Assembly (NCBI GenBank): GCA_024680695.1 | Contig: JAILBW010000088.1 | Coordinates: 1 to 35,943 of the forward strand | Reading direction: 5' to 3' | Length of the DNA: 35,943 bases | Source: Bacteroidaceae bacterium | GTDB taxonomy: Bacteria; Bacteroidota; Bacteroidia; Bacteroidales; Bacteroidaceae | Part shown: positions 31,668-35,943 of the stretch, in pieces | Layout of the letters: each line of letters starts with the position of its first letter | How positions within the stretch are numbered: the first letter of the stretch is position 1 | The notes under the pieces: generated by a model | Database searches by the model: none | The model's input: the letters and a program-made list of their open reading frames with translations, nothing else | Told to the model about the DNA's origin: nothing | Position numbers and translations under genes: made by a program

Positions 31668-32207
31668 ATGCTGAACGAGCAGGAAATCATACAACAGCTG
31701 CAGCAGAGCGACATGCGCGAGAAAGCATTCGAGCAACTTGTCCGCGAATACCAGGAACCCATCTACTGGCAGATACGCCGCTTGGTACTAAGCCATGAGG
31801 ATGCCGATGATGTGCTGCAAAACACGTTTCTCAAAGCATGGAGCGCGCTCGACACATTCCGCGGCGAAGCAAAGATAAGCACATGGCTCTTCCGCATCGC
31901 CATCAACGAATCACTCAACTTTGTTGAAAAGAAAAAGCAGCACATCCACCTCGATGAGTCGGAAAGCGGCATAGCCAACATGCTGCAGAGCGATCCCTAC
32001 TTCGACGGCAACGAGACGCAGATAAAACTCCAGCAAGCCATCAGACAATTGCCTGACAAACAACGTGCTGTATTCAATATGAAATACTTTCAGGAAATGA
32101 AGTACGAGGAAATGAGCATCGTGATGAAGACAAGCGTGGGTGCATTGAAAGCCTCGTATCACCATGCCGTAAAAAAAATAACTGCATTTTTTGATGCGAA
32201 CGATTAA
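31668..32207 (+). CDS. ECF-type RNA polymerase sigma factor
   Basis: 179 residues. Region 2 has YQEPIYWQIRRLVLSHEDAD DVLQNTF and AWSALDTFRGEAKI-type segments ending STWLFRIAIN; region 4 has LPDKQRAVFNMKYFQEMKYE and a helix-turn-helix ending KASYHHAVKKI. It directs transcription of a regulon not identified here. It is followed by a membrane protein whose frame overlaps or closely follows, and a Spy-like periplasmic protein, the arrangement of a sigma / anti-sigma unit. No housekeeping promoter box is visible in the 177-nt gap upstream. Confidence 0.93.
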   Translation: MLNEQEIIQQLQQSDMREKAFEQLVREYQEPIYWQIRRLVLSHEDADDVLQNTFLKAWSALDTFRGEAKISTWLFRIAINESLNFVEKKKQHIHLDESESGIANMLQSDPYFDGNETQIKLQQAIRQLPDKQRAVFNMKYFQEMKYEEMSIVMKTSVGALKASYHHAVKKITAFFDAND

Positions 32208-32259
32208 ACCTTCCGACGCAAAACAGATCTATATGTACAGAAACGAACAAGAAAAGACA

Positions 32260-32568
32260 ATGAACGAGGAAAGGAACTTAATGGAACGGTGCGGCAAGGA
32301 GAATCCCTTCGGTACGCCCCAGGGCTATTTCGAGGCTTTACCTCGCCAGATCATGAACCGCATACACCGGCGCCAGCAACGCCGCAGAATGATAAAATGG
32401 GCCGTCGCCGCCGTAATGACGGGATGCCTCTTCACCGCTGGCCTGACGTGGCAGCTTCGACAGACGTCTGACGCACTCACAGCCGAAGACCAATATATCG
32501 AGGACATGCTCGACTATACCATGCTGAATAACATGGACATTAACTACTATCTCACCGAAGCAGAATAA
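32260..32568 (+). CDS. single-pass membrane protein, likely sigma regulator
   Basis: 102 residues from ATG 32260 (MNEERNLMERCGKENPFGTP). The N-terminal part (ENPFGTPQGYFEALPRQIMNRI) is a pattern common in Bacteroidetes proteins encoded after ECF sigma genes; one membrane segment follows (about 47-65, WAVAAVMTGCLFTAGLTW), then a short acidic periplasmic tail. An in-frame ATG at 32191 overlaps the sigma gene and could allow coupled translation, but the shorter form fits homologues. Anti-sigma function is inferred from position only. Confidence 0.78.
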   Translation: MNEERNLMERCGKENPFGTPQGYFEALPRQIMNRIHRRQQRRRMIKWAVAAVMTGCLFTAGLTWQLRQTSDALTAEDQYIEDMLDYTMLNNMDINYYLTEAE

Positions 32569-32571
32569 GAA

Positions 32572-33027
32572 ATGAACGCAAGAAAGATATTTTTCGTCTT
32601 GGGCCTTCTGCTTATCGGCAGCATGGGCATAATGGCACAGCACAAGGGTAGAGAGCACTTCAACCCCGACGAGTTCAAACAGAAAATGGAGCAGCACATC
32701 ATTCAACATGCCAAGCTGACTCCGGAGGAGGCAGGAAAGTTCTTCCCCATCTTCCACGAGATGAAGGAGAAACAGCATCAACTGCAGGAACAGATATTCA
32801 AGCTAAAGAAAGAGAAGCCCTCATTCAATGCCACAGAAAAGGACTTCCAGAACGCCATCATGAGCATAAAAAGCCTCAACGTACAGATGGCCGAGGTGGA
32901 GGAAACCTATTACAAGCGAATGTGCAAGGCTATTTCGGCAAAGAAGGTCTACGACGCGATGAATGCCGAAGATGCATTCTATCGCAGAATGTTCAGCAGA
33001 TTCAAGAACGATAATCGCAAAAAGTAG
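32572..33027 (+). CDS. Spy/CpxP-like periplasmic protein
   Basis: 151 residues with a signal peptide (MNARKIFFVLGLLLIGSMGIMA/Q) and an all-helical, highly charged mature part. HAKLTPEEAGKFFPIFHEMK resembles the LTxxQ repeat of Spy/CpxP proteins, which act as periplasmic chaperones or stress sensors. It starts 3 nt after the membrane-protein stop and ends before a strong terminator, closing the operon. A role in sensing envelope or metal stress for the sigma factor is plausible but inferred. Confidence 0.82.
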   Translation: MNARKIFFVLGLLLIGSMGIMAQHKGREHFNPDEFKQKMEQHIIQHAKLTPEEAGKFFPIFHEMKEKQHQLQEQIFKLKKEKPSFNATEKDFQNAIMSIKSLNVQMAEVEETYYKRMCKAISAKKVYDAMNAEDAFYRRMFSRFKNDNRKK

Positions 33028-33052
33028 TGTTTTTATATTTTGTTGTTTTGTC

Positions 33053-33088
33053 GGAGAGGGCGTAGTGATTACGGTCTCTCCTTTTTTT
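33053..33088 (+). terminator. intrinsic terminator of the sigma operon
   Basis: GGAGAG and CTCTCC form the base of a stem (33053-33081) with an inner CGTA/TACG step and one mismatch, followed by seven T residues (33082-33088). Confidence 0.88.
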
Positions 33089-33188
33089 GTGTGTCCGCGA
33101 GATGTGCAGTTCGACGGTTCCTCGGCCTTGGCTCTGATGTATTGTCTCCCTCGCGCTGATTTCCCAACGTGGGCTCGCGACGATTGCC

Positions 33189-33986
33189 TTACTGGGCTTT
33201 TTGTTCTTCGGCCTTGGCTTCGTTCCAATAGGCATCCATCTCGGCCAACGTCATGTCGCGCAGCATGATACCTTTCTCCTTTGCCTTACTCTCCACGTAG
33301 TTGAAGCGACGGATAAACTTCTGGTTCGTTGCCTCGAGAGCATTGTCGGGATTCAGGTGATAGAGCCTTGCAGCGTTCACGAGGCTGAAGAGGAAGTCAC
33401 CGAACTCCTCGGTCTGCCGTTCCACATTGTCCTCGCGCCGCAGTTCGGTCTCGAGTTCTGCGAGTTCCTCATGCACTTTCTCCCAGACGTCTTCCTTCTG
33501 CTGCCAGTCGAAGCCGACGGCGCGCGCTTTGTCCTGGACCCGATAGGCCTTGATGAGCGAGGGCAGCGCATCGGGCACGCCGGAGAGCACCGTTTTGTTG
33601 CCGTCCTTCTCCTTCTGCTTGATCTGTTCCCAGGCCTTGAGGACATCGCCGGCCGTCTTGGCCACCGCATCGCCATAGACATGGGGATGCCGGAAGATGA
33701 GCTTGTCGCAGAGCTTGTTGCAGACGTCGGCAATGTCGAACTGCGATTTCTCGCTACCTATCTTGGCGTAGAAGACAACATGCAGCAGGACATCGCCCAG
33801 CTCCTTCTGGATATTGGGCACGTCGTTCTTGAGGAGTGCGTCGCAGAGTTCGTAGGTCTCCTCGATGGTATTGGGTCGCAGGCTCTCGTTCGTCTGCTTT
33901 GCGTCCCAAGGACATTTCTCGCGCAGGTCGTCCATTACGTCGAGCAAACGTCCGAACGCAGCCAGTTTTTCTTCTTTTGTATGCAT
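33189..33986 (-). CDS. mazG: nucleoside triphosphate pyrophosphohydrolase
   Basis: 265 residues with two MazG repeats. The first has the signature CPWDAKQTNESL, IEETYELCDAL and KELGDVLLHVVFYAKIG (the EExxE...ExxD metal site) plus RHPHVYGD; the second has HEELAELETELR and EEFGDFLFSLVNAAR. It hydrolyses NTPs and dNTPs to monophosphates, cleaning the pool and possibly lowering (p)ppGpp signalling. The frame is open to 34166, but ATG 33986 (MHTKEEKLAAFGRLL) matches homologues and lies 22 nt after a TAATTTTG element. Confidence 0.95.
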   Translation of the reverse strand: MHTKEEKLAAFGRLLDVMDDLREKCPWDAKQTNESLRPNTIEETYELCDALLKNDVPNIQKELGDVLLHVVFYAKIGSEKSQFDIADVCNKLCDKLIFRHPHVYGDAVAKTAGDVLKAWEQIKQKEKDGNKTVLSGVPDALPSLIKAYRVQDKARAVGFDWQQKEDVWEKVHEELAELETELRREDNVERQTEEFGDFLFSLVNAARLYHLNPDNALEATNQKFIRRFNYVESKAKEKGIMLRDMTLAEMDAYWNEAKAEEQKAQ

Positions 33987-34007
33987 TGTATTCGTGGTTT
34001 TGTGCTG

Positions 34008-34015
34008 CAAAATTA
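34008..34015 (-). promoter_or_regulatory. -7 element of mazG
   Basis: TAATTTTG on the minus strand, 22 nt before the ATG; no clear -33 box. Confidence 0.45.
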
Positions 34016-34145
34016 CCTCTTTTTTTCCACTCGCAGGGCATCCTTCCACATGTTTTTTAGTATGTCTGAGGCGAAACTGCGGCGGCGGAGGGAAAGACAG
34101 CGAAAGAAATAGGGATTTCCCACCGCGCGGACGAAGAAAAAGACG

Positions 34146-34153
34146 TACCTTTG
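34146..34153 (+). promoter_or_regulatory. -7 element of the SIMPL gene
   Basis: TACCTTTG, 32 nt before the ATG at 34185; divergent from mazG; no clear -33 box. Confidence 0.45.
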
Positions 34154-34184
34154 CATCGTTGAACAACTAGAAAAAGATACTACT

Positions 34185-34886
34185 ATGCACACACAGACGA
34201 AGGCGGCATGCATCCTGGCCCTGGGCATGATCGTCATGGGGATTTGCCTACAATCGGGCATCAAGTCGTTCGCCGAACGCGACGGCAAAGTGGTGGTAAA
34301 AGGTCTCTCGGAGCGCGAGGTGAAGGCCGACAAGGTGACGTGGCCGCTCATCTACAAGGAATTAGGCAACGACCCATCGGCGATGTATGAGACGCTCGCT
34401 GCCAAGAACCGCAAGGTGGTGGACTTCCTGAAAGCTGCCGGCATCAGCGAAAACGAGATCAGCGTGAACCCGCCCACCATCCGCGACCGTCAGGCGGACA
34501 ACTACGGCAACGAAATCATGAACTTCCGCTACAAGGCGACGAGCGTCATCACCGTGACGTCGGCCGATGTCGATAAGGTGCGCTCGCTCATGGACCGCCA
34601 GACCGAGCTCATGCGGCAGGGCATTGCCATCGTCAGCGAAGAGTATGGCGAGAACAGCGTCCAGTACGACTTCATGGGCCTGAACGACATCAAGCCGCAA
34701 ATGGTCGAGGAGGCCACGAAGAACGCCCGCGCCACCGCCGAGAAGTTTGCTCAGGACAGCCGCAGCAAGCTGGGCAGGATACGGACGGCCTCGCAGGGAC
34801 AGTTCTCCATCGAAAATCGCGACGCCAACACGCCGTATATCAAGCGAATCCGTGTGGTGAACACCATCGAATACGCTCTCGAATAA
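34185..34886 (+). CDS. SIMPL-domain (DUF541) exported protein
   Basis: 233 residues with an N-terminal membrane or signal segment (AACILALGMIVMGICLQSG) and a SIMPL domain: VVVKGLSEREVKADKVTWPL, AAGISENEISVNPPTIRDRQ, YKATSVITVTSADVDKVRSL, and the ATKNARATAEKFAQDSRSKL helix before the final strands. DUF541 proteins are periplasmic and of unclear function, reported in oxidative-stress and signalling contexts. Monocistronic by position; a 22-nt periodic array begins 16 nt after its stop. Confidence 0.92.
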   Translation: MHTQTKAACILALGMIVMGICLQSGIKSFAERDGKVVVKGLSEREVKADKVTWPLIYKELGNDPSAMYETLAAKNRKVVDFLKAAGISENEISVNPPTIRDRQADNYGNEIMNFRYKATSVITVTSADVDKVRSLMDRQTELMRQGIAIVSEEYGENSVQYDFMGLNDIKPQMVEEATKNARATAEKFAQDSRSKLGRIRTASQGQFSIENRDANTPYIKRIRVVNTIEYALE

Positions 34887-34901
34887 GCCGCGAAGGCTCA
34901 C

Positions 34902-35110
34902 TTGCCGAAGCCAGCATTTCCGCTTGCTGTCGCATTCCGACTTGCTTGCTGTCGCAGGAACCGATACTTGCTGTCGCATCCCGACTTGCTTGCTGTCGCA
35001 GGAGCCGATGCTTGCCGTCGCATCCCGACTTGCTTGCTGTCGCAGGAGCCGTTGCTTGCTGTCGCACCCCGACTTGCCTGCTGTCGCATACTTCGCAGCC
35101 TGCTGTGGCA
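34902..35110. repeat. 22-nt periodic array, ten cores (11-nt core alternating with 11-nt spacer)
   Basis: Cores start at 34902, 34924, 34946, 34968, 34990, 35012, 35034, 35056, 35078 and 35100. Seven are TTGCTGTCGCA or differ by one base; the first is TTGCCGAAGCC and the last CTGCTGTGGCA. Spacers alternate between two kinds, TCCCGACTTGC-like and GGAGCCGATGC-like, giving a 44-nt higher-order unit over the middle. All three frames of one strand stay open because 22 is not a multiple of 3; no real protein is implied. The rest of the 34887-35477 gap holds a T-rich imperfect inverted repeat (about 35170-35260) and the valS promoter. Confidence 0.9.
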
Positions 35111-35383
35111 GTATTTCTGCGCACAGTTCGATCAAGTTTCCGATCGCAAGAACTAACACTCTTCAGATGGCTGTTCGTTCGTTTTTGTTTAGTCGTTCCT
35201 GTTCATTCGTTCTTCTCCTAAATATAAGATGGGAAGAACAAACGAGCAAGAACAAAAGCGATAGACCCCGGAACGGAAGGGGTTCAGGCTGCGAAAAACT
35301 GACTACAGAATTTGGTGTTTCGCCCGCTTATCTGCAACTCTGACTTCGTCAATCCCACTCTCCATCGGAAAAGCCGCAAAATT

Positions 35384-35415
35384 TTTGGCGTTTCACTCAC
35401 TTCTTCGTAACTTTG
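35384..35415 (+). promoter_or_regulatory. promoter of valS
   Basis: TTTG (35384-35387), 20 nt, TAACTTTG (35408-35415), 62 nt before the ATG. Confidence 0.8.
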
Positions 35416-35477
35416 CAGTCGGTTTCGGAAAATGAAGCCGAATGCAAGTAGTAATTCAGTAAACAGCGAAACAAACA

Positions 35478-35943
35478 ATGTCAGAATTAGCCACGAAATA
35501 CGACCCCTCGGAAGTGGAGGGGAAATGGTACCAGTACTGGCTGGACAAGAAACTCTTCAGCAGTAAGCCCGACGGGCGCGAACCCTATACGGTGGTGATT
35601 CCGCCACCCAACGTCACCGGTGTGCTCCACATGGGCCACGTACTGAACGAGACCATCCAGGACATCCTCGTGCGCCACGCCCGCATGCAGGGCAAGAACG
35701 CCTGCTGGGTGCCCGGCACCGACCACGCCTCGATAGCCACCGAAGCCAAGGTGGTGAACCGCCTGGCCGAACAGGGCATCAAGAAGACGGACCTCACACG
35801 CGAGGAGTTCCTCAAGCACGCCTGGGCTTGGACCGAGGAACACGGCGGCATCATCCTCAAGCAGCTCCGCAAACTCGGTTGCTCCTGCGACTGGGACCGC
35901 ACGGCCTTCACGATGGACGGACCGCGCTCCGAGAGCGTCATCA
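35478..35943 (+). CDS. valS: valyl-tRNA synthetase, 5' part
   Basis: The frame starts at ATG 35478 ([20 protein letters not shown]) and is cut by the window edge after 155 codons. It shows the class I opening: [20 protein letters not shown] with the HMGH (HIGH-type) ATP motif, then [16 protein letters not shown] and LGCSCDWDR, all typical of ValRS. It charges tRNA-Val. The KMSKS motif and editing domain lie outside the window. Own promoter upstream. Confidence 0.97.
   Translation, partial: MSELATKYDPSEVEGKWYQYWLDKKLFSSKPDGREPYTVVIPPPNVTGVLHMGHVLNETIQDILVRHARMQGKNACWVPGTDHASIATEAKVVNRLAEQGIKKTDLTREEFLKHAWAWTEEHGGIILKQLRKLGCSCDWDRTAFTMDGPRSESVI

Noticed and set aside
34902-35110. CRISPR array
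   Set aside because: Repeat and spacer are only 11 nt each, spacers recur in two classes, and there are no cas genes in the window.
34362-35159. Long minus-strand frame across the SIMPL gene and repeat array
   Set aside because: It is antisense to a clear SIMPL gene and stays open over the array only because the 22-nt repeat cycles through all frames.

Overview
The window reads as a chromosomal segment of a Bacteroidales bacterium, most likely of the Prevotellaceae kind with fairly GC-rich coding DNA. This is inferred from gene content and promoters; no rRNA is present to confirm it. The clues are Bacteroidetes-type promoters (TTTG, about 20 nt, then TAnnTTTG) before many genes, a six-S1-domain RpsA, a CBM20-GH77 amylomaltase, a C10 (streptopain-like) protease, an M64 peptidase, and a secreted protein that resembles a type IX secretion C-terminal domain. 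No tRNA, rRNA, insertion sequence, prophage or CRISPR array was found.

Layout. 1-93 is the end of an unidentified gene. 250-7560 (minus strand) holds malQ and the translation cluster thrS / outer-membrane protein / infC / rpmI / rplT. 8033-14280 (minus) is a run of three exported hydrolases: a C10 protease, a glutamine-amidotransferase-like protein with a PPC-like tail, and an N-terminal-nucleophile (penicillin V acylase / AAT type) hydrolase. About 1.3 kb without genes follows. 15600-19220 (minus) carries a TPR protein, def, ruvX and a SPOR lipoprotein. 19415-20514 (plus) is a YtxH / holin-like / small-protein operon. Next come a secreted M64 peptidase (minus), a small RelA-HD-like hydrolase, a PHP phosphoesterase, a GH20 hexosaminidase and a DUF2007 protein (plus), a second HD protein and pfkA (minus). 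27808-35943 is mostly plus: a hypothetical gene, rpsA, rnz, a CTD-like secreted protein, and an ECF sigma / membrane protein / Spy-like trio; then mazG (minus), a SIMPL protein, and the start of valS.

How they fit together. Housekeeping translation functions (IF-3, L35, L20, S1, ThrRS, ValRS, peptide deformylase, RNase Z) alternate with envelope and secreted functions, glycan breakdown (malQ, GH20) and nucleotide housekeeping (MazG and a possible (p)ppGpp hydrolase).

The most unusual content is intergenic. (a) Three loci carry arrays in which an 11-nt core (TTGCnnnnGCA and relatives) alternates with an 11-nt spacer, giving an exact 22-nt period: 34902-35110, 7931-7996 and 22800-22865. (b) A phased octamer array (12745-12849) sits just upstream of the amidotransferase-like gene. 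(c) A perfect 22-bp inverted repeat surrounds an AT-rich palindromic core (15312-15479). (d) GC-rich palindromic modules with TCAATGGTCAATGG tails lie just 3' of minus-strand genes in the first half of the window, and in two cases supply the gene's stop codon. (e) The rpsA promoter's -33 box lies in the loop of a 15-bp hairpin.
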